From Litoditis marina (Eukaryota > Nematoda > Chromadorea > Rhabditida > Rhabditidae), in NCBI GenBank assembly GCA_964036275.1, contig OZ038438.1:12666720-12730719 (forward strand): a DNA stretch of 64,000 nucleotides, written 5' to 3'. Under the pieces are notes generated by a model. That model saw nothing but the letters and a program-made list of their open reading frames with translations, did not search any database and had not been told where the DNA came from. Below are positions 1-12,862 of the stretch, piece by piece. How positions within the stretch are numbered: the stretch's first letter is position 1; each line of letters opens with the position of its first letter. The position numbers were made by a program, and so were the translations under genes.

Positions 1-2818
1 AGCAAAATAGTTGTTCCCGGGCTGATGTGAAAAAAATAATAGTTTACGCGACCAATATGTATTCATCTATGCATCTATCGAAATTGAGAGAGGACACGAT
101 AACCAGTACTAGCTGAGTGTGGGTTTCCAGCATAATAACAACACGACTTAGTGCTGGAAGGGGTGAATTGCGTCACGCACTCTACAGGAAGTTCGGCGGG
201 AAAGTATAATTTCTCACACTTTCAGTTGCAAAAAATAGCGAACCAATCCATACATCGAGAATACTGAGATACCATTACAAGATAGGATGTCGCTTAATTC
301 ATCAAGCTGAACAGAAAACAGAATGCAGTGATCACTAAAGGCTCCTATCGAGTTCCCGTCAGATTTGCTGGGTTTTTTTGGGGTCGGAGTGACTTCACAT
401 AAGAATCCTTCGGCTTTTTGCTCCGAGCCGAAACGCATTCATTTCATTTCTGTTTGACAAAAATATGTGTTGAGGAATTTTTCGGGTTTAGGTAGGTGAC
501 ACCTAGTCCGGTTTCTATGAATAGGAGAAGAGGCTTTCCACCATAAAATGATATGCGAGTGAACACTGGGAAAAGAAGTTCCTTGTCGCCATTAGAGCGA
601 ACCAATTGTTTTCTGTTCTATGTTTCTTTGCGAGACGAGGCCATTACAGACAATTATTATGCATGTTACACATGTCACACATACTATTAAGTACGCAAGC
701 AGTGTATTTCACTTGAATAAAAACGCAACACCTGAGTTAGCTTCCGTTTTACCCCAACGTACACGTCTAGTATATCTGACCTCTCAAATTAAGTGTTGAG
801 AACAGTCAAAATTATCGCTATTTAAATTAAGTAATTAGATCACGTCAAATCGTTTCGACCCTCTGTCACAACACCAGAGTCGTCTTGAATCAGAGTCGGA
901 ACGAATTTGAGTAGTGTCTCTCACTGAGCGTATAACTTCCTAATACTATCCAGGAAAAGAACTGCATACTAACTTTTTGTAGGAAAAATCCCTCTCAAGG
1001 ATTGCTTGGAATTGAAACTGAATTGAAATCATGGAACTCGTTAACCACACTACATCTAGTTCGGAAACTTTGAAAAGTTACAAAGACGGTAAAATTATTT
1101 GACTGCAACCTTTAATCTAGAATACTCAGCTCCACGGAGAACGATTGATTCTGTGAACATTTATCATTGAAGCTTAGCCACTTCTCACTCTACTCCAATT
1201 CCCCACCATCATAATGACAACATATATTCATCATCGATAGTCCGACCGAATCATTATTGTAGTTCAAACTCAACACGTCATGATCCACGAATTTCAACCA
1301 AAAAGCAACGAGATCAAACTACGAACACCTCTATGGGAGGACAACATAAACCATATTTTTAAAAATGAGTGTAAAGGATGAAAATATTAGCTGTTGAGAC
1401 TGAACTGATTTATAAATAGAGAAGGAGTTCAGTAATCCGAAAGAGAAATAAAAAACCTACTCTCGAAATTGTTATGGATCCACAAAACTACGAGTGACCC
1501 CGAAACAGCAAATCAAGTCTATGAGCACTGAGCAGAAACTAGATTTAGATTTCAGATTGTTTTTCTTCGTAGAAATCAAGTGTAGTAGGTTGGCTCTTGT
1601 ATAAGCAACTGGGTGTTTTTAATAATTGAGAGCCGGTAGATGCTCGAGTATATTTGAAAGGTCCATTTTTATTTCTCGCTCGCGTTTTTGAACTTCTATT
1701 TTTCCAGTCTCAAAAGTTAATCTTGTCTCTCTTTACACTCGTTTTGTCTGATGAGATTCATTATTTTGTTGAATAATCTGCGCAACGCACTGCTCGCGGT
1801 AGATACATGCTTTCGAAATCAGCCAGTTCAGGTTCTTCAGAAACCGACTGCCTCACATTGACCAGTTCATGGCGAATTGTTATTATGAATAACGAATAAC
1901 GATTAGTTGTTGATTCTTTACAGCAAATCTTAGTTAGTTGGGAAGATCAATTACCATAGTCAGTTGAACTGAACATGTCTATCGCACGTAGACTGAAAGC
2001 TTCCTCATGGCAAGTTTCGTGAACATGTTATAGCTTAGTCATCGTGAGCAAGTTAACTGAAACCAAACGATTCATCTACGATTGAGCTATATTCTAGCCA
2101 ACCTGTCATTTAAAATGTCCTCGTAAGTTCATACATTTTAGAATATGTGACAAATAGAACAAAGATTCTGGTTTTTTCCACGAGTTCCTGATGACATACT
2201 ACTAACATATACATATTAAGTTCAACGTTCATATTTGTAGAATTGTTCGAAGTATAAAGAGTATTTCGTTAAACGCTCCAGTAAACCAGTATAGTCTATT
2301 TAGTTCCGAACTGGATTCCGTTTACTGTATGAAAATAGGGGCAGAGCTTATGACTTTGGAATTTATTCAAACACTCCGTGTTTTCAAAATGACAGCAGCT
2401 TGGGATCGCACCAGCGGAGGTGGATACCACCTGGCTGAAAGCAGCGCCTTAGATCACTTGGAACAGTCCATATACGGCGATCATGAAAAGTTTCAGTGTA
2501 TGCAAAACAGTTTTGAAACTTGTAAATTGAAAAGTTGAGTAAATTTGATAACTATGATTAGTGAAGATTATAATCTCTCATACAAACACACGAATAGGCA
2601 AAGAAATCATATCTGAAGAATATATATATATGCATAGCTTGAACTCCTATTTGGCTGTTCGAAAGATCATTCATTGTGCTCATTGGATCTGGCAAAATGC
2701 CCAGCTGGCCAAAATGTTGCATCCCTACACACGCAACGCGAGAGGTGGCAGGGATGCACAATTAGTCCAGTTGAGAACTAAACAGACTCCAACCTAATTT
2801 CACCATTCACGCATGCAA
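1..2818. other. No supported gene in the left 2.8 kb
   Basis: I see no chain of phase-compatible exons here. A minus-strand reading frame at 214-438 and a plus-strand frame at 2329-2538 have somewhat protein-like composition, but neither has a partner exon joining in phase, so neither is called. The interval is AT-rich with no long repeat. It probably holds the upstream and promoter region of the macro-protease gene and perhaps the 3' flank of a gene outside the window. Confidence 0.5.
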
Positions 2819-5800
2819 ATGGGATTTATTGAATCTTCCAGAACTGAAGTGGTACTATGTCGTGGAAGTGTTCTGGATATGAATTGCGCTGGAGTCGTAA
2901 ATTCGGCCAACTATCGTTGGGAGGCCGGAAAGGGTTGGTAATTTCCGAATTAAACTCTGTTTATCAGTTTGTAGCAGTTCGTGGAAATAGGAAAACGGTT
3001 TCAAACGAAAACAGTATTTTGTTACATTGATCGGGATGGAACTGTTTTTAAATGACCAGGACATACACATCGGAAATCCCGTTTCACGTGACGGATATTC
3101 GTAACGTAACGAAGCGAGAAGCGACGTGAATATAAATATGTGAAATGTAAAATATATGAACACATGACTCCAAGATATCGTCCAGGAGTACTGGCCACCA
3201 ACTGTATGTTCAATGATTTCAGTTGGGAGCGTTGACCACGCTATTCGCGAAGCCGGTGGACCTCGCTTGAGTTCTCATATGAAGAAGTGGAACCCTGTAA
3301 AGGTCTCAGTGGTGCAGTCATCGCCGTCGTTCAACACAGATTGCAAGTGTAAGCGTAAAAGAAAAATATTCTAGTGTCACTCAAAATGGAACAGGCCGAA
3401 TATCTTCCGGAATTCCACATTGAGTGCGAAACTGGCTCGGAAGTATTGAGGGAACATTAAACTTTTGCCCCTCAACTTTCTGAGTTTTTAGTGAAGGGGA
3501 AATTGTAGTTTGACCCCCTATCACCCAAGGAGGAAAATTCAATTGAATTCCTACAATACAAAAGTTTGAGGGGGGGGGGGGTGAAAAGTAAACACTTCCG
3601 GTAGGGAAGTTTAGCCCCGCACTCGTTGAATTTTGACCCCCTTTCAGATATCCCGTTTCAGATATCCTCCACTGTTATACGCCATGCCTCACAGGGACCG
3701 TCACGCGAACAAAGGAGCTACAGCTCATCCTATCGTATTGGAATATTCTCGCGGAGGCTCAACAGCTCTACTTGGAATCAGTGGTGAGTGTAGATAATTG
3801 TAAGTGGTGACACCACGTCATTTGTAGGACCCGTTTGTCTGCTTGCTCCGCATTTCAGTTTCCAGTCTATAGTCCTGTCTAGAGTCTAGAGGAGGGAAGC
3901 AACAAAAATATAAATATTTTTGCTTACACGTACATGCATTAGGGTGATCGATCACACTGAGTTCGAAAACGTGAAGCCAACTGGTATTTCACGTGCGCTC
4001 ACGTGATGCGACCATGAATGATAACAAAGCCTCCACGTGATAAAGGATAGTTTTGAGTGAAAAAGTAAAAACTAGATTGATTATTCTTTCTAATCGTGTA
4101 TACTCTCAAATGCTTATTTGAGATCTCCAGATTTTGTTGTTAAAAAAGAAAACTCAAGGAGTACTCACTCCGGCTTTATGTTACGCAACACTATGAATCA
4201 GGTTTTCCAAGTCCACCAATTGTCATGGCTATTACAGTAAAGTCTACGTAGTCGAATCCCTCACTTTTGTAAGTTCAAAGAAACCGTTGCTCTAAAACCT
4301 GAAATGCTCAAAAAATGTATAATATGGAAAAAATTGCTTTCCAATAGGCATTCAACGAACTTACAAATTGAAAAAAAGTTTCCTTTATTTGCTGATAAAT
4401 GTTTCTTTCTCATGTAATATTAGTTTCGGTCAGAACATATATTTGTATGGTTTTTCTGGCGTGTTTTGCGTTTTCGTACGTAACTCTCTGTGCGGTGTCA
4501 TCTATATAAGTCGTTTTTCTGAGAAAACGGTATTCATAATTTAGTTCCAAACCACCAACTCTCAAACCTCTTATCTCTAAAAAATGTTCTGACAGTGAGA
4601 GAACAAACATCGTTGTAGGCAATGCCCGTTCTCGGTACCGGCAAAAAACTGTATCCACAGGAGGAGGCATTTGGTACAGCCGTCATGGCCGTGGTGAACT
4701 ACCTGGTCAGAAATCCGGATTCGGTGAGTACTACTTGTTCTCAACCAACCTATGAAGTATCCACTTTCTCGAATTCGTAAAATCGTACGGAAGTTCGTTT
4801 GGAACCTGCCATGCTGACCACCCAGACAATCAAACAAACCACGTTTTGTGGCTTTATAGTTCGTTTCAACCATCGATAGAAGCCAGTTACAGCAAGTTTC
4901 AGTGGGCGGAGTCAATTGTGTTGGAATATTCCCAAAGCGACCACCAGCCTAATCAAAATTGTTGCACAAGCTGGGTATTGAACTCAGCTGGGAAAGGTGG
5001 CGCGGCGCCCCACCAGCAACCGGCCATTTAAACATGCTCGTCAAAATTAAAACCAGTGATATACAACCATCTTTTCTGACCGTTCTTCAAAATTAATTTA
5101 ATCGCACAAAAAGTTGTTTAATTTTTGCCCCGAATTTGTGATAACCATTAAAAATCCCAAAATAACCACTTTTTCAATTTTTATTTGTAATAGAAAGACT
5201 GGCAAGCTGCCACATCAGTCGCCTGCAATGTAGGATGCGCTCGGCCAGCATGGCTGAATGCTATCGATGGTTGGCACGAACTATATAGTAACTCTATACA
5301 CAAATGATTATCATGCATCCTAGTCATGGAAAACTTGAACACTGTTTTTAGAAAAGCTAAAATTAAACCCTCGGTGAAAGTGCAATACACACAACAAACA
5401 TTTGTTTCTTGAAAGTCATCTAGACCCTCGAACAAACGTTGGTCGTTGCACAGTGCATAGACACAAACAGTTACCATTGTTCTTCACGGATGTAAAACAA
5501 ATACAATGCTTATTCCATTTTCAGGGGATCAAGAGAATTGTGTTTGCGTCGCCTGATCCTATGCCCAGGTGGAGCCGAATCCTGCAAATGAACCGTTCCC
5601 TTTTGGTCAAACCAGCGACGGCGGAGCCGATTCTTCGACGATTGGAAGTCACGACTTTGCGCCAGCTGGGACGGACACAGCTCGTCATTTACAACTTTCC
5701 TTCCGCATTCACCACTCTGGTGGATGGCTATCGATACCGCGGCGAGAGAACGAATATAAGGTAAGTTCACTAGAAATGAAGTAAATAGTGAGAAGTGCTT

Positions 5801-8800
5801 CATTGTGGGAGACGACCCTTACTCAGTCACTAGGAGTTGCCTAACTTATGCTCGATAGCAATAAACGCTGAACGGGTTAAATTCGACGAGGAAAACAATA
5901 ACAAGGGTTTTCATGTTTGAGTTTCCGAGTTAATAATCGGTCAAAACATTATTCTGGTTGCAGTTAAGTTTTTGCCAAATGTGACACAGTGTTGAATTTA
6001 CACTAGCACGTCTCTAACCGCCCGGATCGATTCTCGAGTTACATCATATTTTGCCGTCTGGAGACTATTTCGGAGAGTACGCTGTCTTGAAACAGTTCAA
6101 TATGACTCAAATCGATGATTATCTGTAGACTGTAACCTATGCTTAAGTTGGTGCAGTCAATTCAATTTACCATACTACATTCAGGACGCTTCTGGAAGCG
6201 TGGGAACAAGCGAATGACCAAGACGCCGTTGTGAGTTACTCAGTTTTGGATCATGACTGAGAAGTAGTATACTATGACCTTTGTTTCGAACAATTGCTGT
6301 GCATTTGTGATGAGTTCATATGCTGGAATATCCCAGCAGCCTGCTACCACCCTCAACCTCTTGCTTGACGCACTATTTCGATACACTTGTTTATTGGAAA
6401 ATGTGAACATTGAGAAACAGCACGTGTTTAGAAGAGGCTGGTAGTCGAGATGTCTCTGAATACTGTTCATCAGTTTCAATTCACCATATTCTGAACGAAT
6501 GCCGAAGCAATGAGCAGGGTTCGATGTGAAATGAGCTAAATAGTACCTTTCTTCAGGATGTCAGCCGAGAAGAAGAAGTCCTGGGTAGCGACCCCAACTC
6601 TAGACTCAATTCAAAGGTCAGTTCACTTTTACATTCAGATTTGGCACAAAATCGGGAAAGTTTGCAATTCTAAACATGACTTGGTAGCTATTCCTCAAAA
6701 ACCTCAAGAGATACCCCGTGAGCAATATCTCACGAACTTCTCATGAGACTCCACTGATTGCTATGCTACAACATTAGAAATGACGAGTAGCTCAAGAGGT
6801 GGTAATGAGTTTCTCATGAAAAAATCATATGAACTTCTAATCACGTTGGATGGATTGCTACGCCGAGTATACAGCGACTTACGTAAGTGTTAAAAGGTTC
6901 GAAGGTAGAGTATGGAAGTTTGCGTTGTGCAACAGCAGACAAAGATAACCAACATACAAATAGTTATTTGCAATGGATTGATGGCAACTGTAGTGAGTAC
7001 TGAATTCAAATTGGATCATAACTCTGAAGGCAGGCCCAGTATTTCATGTGTGGAAATACCGTACCGTAGTTTGATAACTAGACCAATTGCAGGCGGGAGT
7101 CGGAGAGGGCATGAACGGTGCCAGTATTTCACGTTTTTGCCAGTTGGTGCGAGATGCGGATCCAGAAAGAAGAAAATTCAGAGGACTAGCGCATCCAACA
7201 GATATTTCGGTATTAATTTACATTTTTATAATCTTTTGTTTTGGAAAATTTGTAATATGGTCCCTCCTACTTCTCTCGACAAATAGAAACAAAAACTGAA
7301 GCTTCAGAAACAGAGAACTATAACTTTTTGACTGAGAGCCTGACTGAATTGTTCAGCTGAGCGGTGACCTTTCCATGAGACTTTGCTACGATGCCAGCCC
7401 TCTACCGAACTGACGGTACGCTGTCTACAACGGTTTGACAAAACGTATACACTATTTATGTATTTCGAGTTACAACCTGCTTCACGATTTATTCGACTTT
7501 TGTAGCTGACTTTTTTTCCAACTTGCAGAGGGATCCCAAGTTAGCGAGGTTCAGTCTGGCAAAAGACTTCGTGCAAGTAGTGGCGTTGGGAAAGAAGAAA
7601 TTATGTCATGCTGGTCTGGTATCGTACAATAGGAAGAAGAACCTTGTTGTTCTGTACGACAGCTTGGCTGAGCGGGATAGCTGCACAAAGGTGAGCACTA
7701 TTAATATACCTTAATACTGCACTTAATATATATTTACATATATACTTTAGTTTTCATGAGTCCTTCGTTGGAAAAAAAAACAAAAAAGCCAAATCAAACT
7801 CGAAATATTTTTGTGACTGCCTCACCAAATCCCATTTCAGAAATACAGGTGTATTTACGTAAGAATGATATGAGTTATGAAATATTAAAAAAGAAAACTC
7901 AAGGAGTACTCACTCCGGCTTTATGTTACGCAACACTATGAATCAGGTTTTCCAAGTCCACCAATTGTCATGGCTATTACAGTAAAGTCTACGTAGTCGA
8001 ATCCCTCACTTTTGTAAGTTCAAAGAAACCGTTGCTCTAAAACCTGAAATGCTCAAAAAATGTATAATATGGAAAAAATTGCTTTCCAATAGGCATTCAA
8101 CGAACTTACAAATTGAAAAAAAGTTTCATTTATTTGCTGATAAATGTTTCTTTCTCATGTAATATTAGTTTCGGTCAGAACATATATTTGTATGGTTTTT
8201 CTGGCGTGTTTTGCGTTTTCGTACGTAACTCTCTGTGCGGTGTCATCTATATAAGTCGTTTTTCTGAGAAAACGGTATTCATAATTTAGTTCCAAACCAC
8301 CAACTCTCAAACCTCTTATCTCTAAAAAATGTTCTGACAGTGAGAGAACAAACATCGTTGTAGGCAATGCCCGTTCTCGGTACCGGCAAAAAACTGTATC
8401 CACAGGAGGAGGCATTTGGTACAGCCGTCATGGCCGTGGTGAACTACCTGGTCAGAAATCCGGATTCGGTGAGTACTACTTGTTCTCAACCAACCTATGA
8501 AGTATCCACTTTCTCGAATTCGTAAAATCGTACGGAAGTTCGTTTGGAACCTGCCATGCTGACCACCCAGACAATCAAACAAACCACGTTTTGTGGCTTT
8601 ATAGTTCGTTTCAACCATCGATAGAAGCCAGTTACAGCAAGTTTCAGTGGGCGGAGTCAATTGTGTTGGAATATTCCCAAAGCGACCACCAGCCTAATCA
8701 AAATTGTTGCACAAGCTGGGTATTGAACTCAGCTGGGAAAGGTGGCGCGGCGCCCCACCAGCAACCGGCCATTTAAACATGCTCGTCAAAATTAAAACCA

Positions 8801-11800
8801 GTGATATACAACCATCTTTTCTGACCGTTCTTCAAAATTAATTTAATCGCACAAAAAGTTGTTTAATTTTTGCCCCGAATTTGTGATAACCATTAAAAAT
8901 CCCAAAATAACCACTTTTTCAATTTTTATTTGTAATAGAAAGACTGGCAAGCTGCCACATCAGTCGCCTGCAATGTAGGATGCGCTCGGCCAGCATGGCT
9001 GAATGCTATCGATGGTTGGCACGAACTATATAGTAACTCTATACACAAATGATTATCATGCATCCTAGTCATGGAAAACTTGAACACTGTTTTTAGAAAA
9101 GCTAAAATTAAACCCTCGGTGAAAGTGCAATACACACAACAAACATTTGTTTCTTGAAAGTCATCTAGACCCTCGAACAAACGTTGGTCGTTGCACAGTG
9201 CATAGACACAAACAGTTACCATTGTTCTTCACGGATGTAAAACAAATACAATGCTTATTCCATTTTCAGGGGATCAAGAGAATTGTGTTTGCGTCGCCTG
9301 ATCCTATGCCCAGGTGGAGCCGAATCCTGCAAATGAACCGTTCCCTTTTGGTCAAACCAGCGACGGCGGAGCCGATTCTTCGACGATTGGAAGTCACGAC
9401 TCTGCGCCAGCTGGGACGGACACAGCTCGTCATTTACAACTTTCCTTCCGCATTCACCACTCTGGTGGATGGCTATCGATACCGCGGCGAGAGAACGAAT
9501 ATAAGGTAAGTTCACTAGAAATGAAGTAAATAGTGAGAAGTGCTTCATTGTGGGAGACGACCCTTACTCAGTCACTAGGAGTTGCCTAACTTATGCTCGA
9601 TAGCAATAAACGCTGAACGGGTTAAATTCGACGAGGAAAACAATAACAAGGGTTTTCATGTTTGAGTTTCCGAGTTAATAATCGGTCAAAACATTATTCT
9701 GGTTGCAGTTAAGTTTTTGCCAAATGTGACACAGTGTTGAATTTACACTAGCACGTCTCTAACCGCCCGGATCGATTCTCGAGTTACATCATATTTTGCC
9801 GTCTGGAGACTATTTCGGAGAGTACGCTGTCTTGAAACAGTTCAATATGACTCAAATCGATGATTATCTGTAGACTGTAACCTATGCTTAAGTTGGTGCA
9901 GTCAATTCAATTTACCATACTACATTCAGGACGCTTCTGGAAGCGTGGGAACAAGCGAATGACCAAGACGCCGTTGTGAGTTACTCAGTTTTGGATCATG
10001 ACTGAGAAGTAGTATACTATGACCTTTGTTTCGAACAATTGCTGTGCATTTGTGATGAGTTCATATGCTGGAATATCCCAGCAGCCTGCTACCACCCTCA
10101 ACCTCTTGCTTGACGCACTATTTCGATACACTTGTTTATTGGAAAATGTGAACATTGAGAAACAGCACGTGTTTAGAAGAGGCTGGTAGTCGAGATGTCT
10201 CTGAATACTGTTCATCAGTTTCAATTCACCATATTCTGAACGAATGCCGAAGCAATGAGCAGGGTTCGATGTGAAATGAGCTAAATAGTACCTTTCTTCA
10301 GGATGTCAGCCGAGAAGAAGAAGTCCTGGGTAGCGACCCCAACTCTAGACTCAATTCAAAGGTCAGTTCACTTTTACATTCAGATTTGGCACAAAATCGG
10401 GAAAGTTTGCAATTCTAAACATGACTTGGTAGCTATTCCTCAAAAACCTCAAGAGATACCCCGTGAGCAATATCTCACGAACTTCTCATGAGACTCCACT
10501 GATTGCTATGCTACAACATTAGAAATGACGAGTAGCTCAAGAGGTGGTAATGAGTTTCTCATGAAAAAATCATATGAACTTCTAATCACGTTGGATGGAT
10601 TGCTACGCCGAGTATACAGCGACTTACGTAAGTGTTAAAAGGTTCGAAGGTAGAGTATGGAAGTTTGCGTTGTGCAACAGCAGACAAAGATAACCAACAT
10701 ACAAATAGTTATTTGCAATGGATTGATGGCAACTGTAGTGAGTACTGAATTCAAATTGGATCATAACTCTGAAGGCAGGCCCAGTATTTCATGTGTGGAA
10801 ATACCGTACCGTAGTTTGATAACTAGACCAATTGCAGGCGGGAGTCGGAGAGGGCATGAACGGGGCCAGTATTTCACGTTTTTGCCAGTTGGTGCGAGAT
10901 GCGAATCCAGAAAGAAGAAAATTCAGAGGACTAGCGCATCCAACAGATATTTCGGTATTAATTTACATTTTTATAATCTTTTGTTTTGGAAAATTTGTAA
11001 TATGGTCCCTCCTACTTCTCTCGACAAATAGAAACAAAAACTGAAGCTTCAGAAACAGAGAACTATAACTTTCTGACTGAGATCCTGACTGAATTGTTCA
11101 GCTCAGCGGTGACCTTTCCATGAGACTTTGCTACGATGCCAGCCCTCTACCGAACTGACCGTACGCTGTCTACAACGGTTTGACAAAACGTATACACTAT
11201 TTATGTATTTCGAGTTACAACCTGCTTCACGATTTATTCAGACTTTTGTAGCTGACTTTTTTTCCAACTTGCAGAGGGATCCCAAGTTAGCGAGGTTCAG
11301 TCTGGCAAAAGACTTCGTGCAAGTAGTGGCGCTGGGAAAGAAGAAATTATGTCATGCTGGTCTGGTATAGTACAATAGGAAGAAGAACCTTGTTGTTCTG
11401 TACGACAGCTTGGCTGAGCGGGATAGCTGCACAAAGGTGAGCACTAATAATATACCTTAATACTGCACTTAATATATATTTATATATATATATACTTTAG
11501 TTTTTATGAGTCCTTCGTTGGAAAACAAAACAAAAAAGCCAAATCAAACTCGAAATCTTTTTGTGACTGCCTCACCAAATCCCATTTCAGAAATACAGGT
11601 GTATTTACGTAAGAATGATATGAGTTATGAAATATTTCAGATGGTGAAAGAGAGGTATACCGAATTGCTGCGAGGTCTGATGGGGGAGCACTTTGGTCCG
11701 ACGATACCGGTTTACGTGAATTTGAAATTCGAAAAACAGGTAGAATAAAACATTTCCGTTTTCGAGATGGCGTGCTGTGAATTGAAAAATGGAATCGAAG

Positions 11801-12305
11801 CTGTAAAACCGGGCAGAATAGTGTTCATTTATAAATTTTTATTCATTTATATTTACTGTTTCACTTCGCATCGTTCCGATGCTTTGATCATCATACATAT
11901 CACATTATCATCAAACCGTTCTCTTGTGCAGTAGTGGATCATCATGGTGGACATTCGTATGTTCTGATATTCGGAGACATAGATCCAGTGACATGCCAGA
12001 AACAACAGTAAAACCAGCCGACGACGAATGACTCTCTTGTAAAGTGATATGATGGCATATGAAAAATTTTAGAAACGAATAAGTCAGCATTATAAAAATG
12101 ACACATAAATCATTGAAACTGATATAGAAAAGAATTATTGCGAAAGATGGAGCTATGAGTGTTCATAATATTCAATAATTCAGCCTGGGCACAAAGTAAT
12201 TCACAAACTCAAAGTTGTGTCTTTCAGACTGAGAGCTGGGGCTGTTCATACAGATGTCTTGCCGCTGTCCTGGCGCTGGTCCAGTATCAAGATCCTTCTG
12301 GGTGA
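2819..12305 (+). CDS. Macro domain / C48 (Ulp1)-like cysteine protease fusion
   Basis: Exons (all phases match): 2819-2933, 3223-3348, 3662-3783, then a block 4619-4723, 5525-5760, 6185-6230, 6557-6616, 7093-7209, 7529-7690 (duplicated at 8364-11436), then 11641-11739 and 12228-12305. The start ATG at 2819 is in frame with the domain. The N-terminal half reads as a macro domain: the VVNSAN strand, GSVDHAIREAGG helix, YILHCYTP strand and the diagnostic AMPVLGTG loop followed by a helix and IKRIVFAS. The C-terminal half resembles Ulp1/SENP peptidases: His in KLCHAGLV, Asp in VVLYDSL, Gln in KFEKQ and a candidate nucleophile Cys in ESWGCSYR, in the order H-D-Q-C. These proteases remove ubiquitin-like modifiers; macro domains bind or hydrolyse ADP-ribose. 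The protein would be about 370 residues if only one exon block is used. The last codon is GGG-TGA, but the same bases form a good donor (gtgagc), so another exon is possible. Macro call firm; protease call moderate. Confidence 0.7.
4142..7886 (+). repeat. Tandem duplication, copy 1 (six coding exons)
   Basis: First copy of a roughly 3,745-bp direct repeat lying wholly inside the macro-protease gene. It begins in the intron before the AMPVLGTG exon and ends in the intron just before the acceptor of the MVKERY exon. All six exons in this copy are open: 4619-4723, 5525-5760, 6185-6230, 6557-6616, 7093-7209 and 7529-7690. The block starts and ends in phase 0, so inclusion or loss of the whole block keeps frame. 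At the junction, sequence ending gaaatatt runs straight into aaaaaag, and only TT is shared by both parent ends. Confidence 0.97.
7887..11636 (+). pseudogene. Tandem duplication, copy 2, with a nonsense codon
   Basis: Second copy of the exon block: 8364-8468, 9270-9505, 9930-9975, 10302-10361, 10838-10954 and 11275-11436. All splice sites are kept, but in the last exon the codon read as Ser (TCG) in copy 1 is TAG at 11368-11370, between the His and Asp motifs of the protease half. Other exonic changes from copy 1 are three synonymous and one Asp-to-Asn. A transcript that includes this exon stops early. A full-length protease needs splicing from the copy 1 exon ending at 7690 directly to 11641. 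An assembly artefact (two haplotypes placed in tandem) is an alternative. Confidence 0.85.
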
Positions 12306-12401
12306 GCATTGAATAAGCTTTCTCTTCCTCACTGCTCGTGGAAGTAAAAACTCTAGTTGTTGATAAAAGTTCTCTATTGCATTGCTCTTGTTCGAAACTT
12401 T

Positions 12402-12436
12402 AAATCGCGCGCAGCGCGAAGCGCTGTGCGAGATTT
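12402..12436. repeat. GC-rich hairpin downstream of protease stop
   Basis: An imperfect inverted repeat: AAATCGCGCGCAGCGC, loop GAA, then GCGCTGTGCGAGATTT, with two mismatched positions in the 16-bp stem. It lies about 100 bp after the TGA of the macro-protease gene and is far richer in GC than its surroundings. It may be a 3'-UTR or termination-associated structure, or part of the repeat cluster to its right. Confidence 0.6.
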
Positions 12437-12862
12437 GTCTTTGGTCCGGCTAATGCGCGCTTTCATTTTTTTAGTTTACCCTCAAAAAGGCCCAAACGTG
12501 CAAATCAAAACTTTTTATGATTTGTTGATTTTTCATGGCACATTTACAAGCTATGTCCGAAATTTGAACAAAATTGATCAAGTTTGAGCCGAGTTATGAC
12601 GTTATGCGCTTCATGCAAACCGCCAACTTCCGTCGTGTGTGTGTGTGCGCACTCCTGAGATTTTTTTATGTGTCAACCGATTTTACTGAAAATTTGTGGC
12701 ATGATAGATACTCCACTCAAACCTTGGGGGCGCAAACTTTTTTCGAAAAAAATTATTTTTCATCAAGTTATAGGTCTTTGAAAATGTCTCTGCGTCTCCA
12801 TTTCGTGCACTCTCTCGCCCTCTCTGTCGGGGTAAATTCCGATTGCGTTATATAGTCTTTTT

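Noticed and set aside
214..438. Minus-strand 74-codon ORF with hydrophilic start
   Set aside because: No partner exon joins in phase and no family likeness; a better chance explanation in AT-rich DNA.
2329..2538. ORF just upstream of the macro domain, tried as its first exon
   Set aside because: The available donors at 2517 and later do not join the 2840 acceptor in the macro frame, whereas an in-frame ATG at 2819 gives a complete start.
5569..5784. Second open frame in the 5525-5760 exon (PNPANEPFPFGQTSDGG...)
   Set aside because: Splice phase to the next exon supports the other frame, and the copy 1/copy 2 difference at 5657 is synonymous there but changes Phe to Ser in this one.
11931..12010. 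Segment reading DHHGGHSYVLIFGDIDP after a cttgtgcag acceptor
   Set aside because: It looks protease-like, but the preceding exon ends in phase 0, which puts a TAG immediately after the acceptor.
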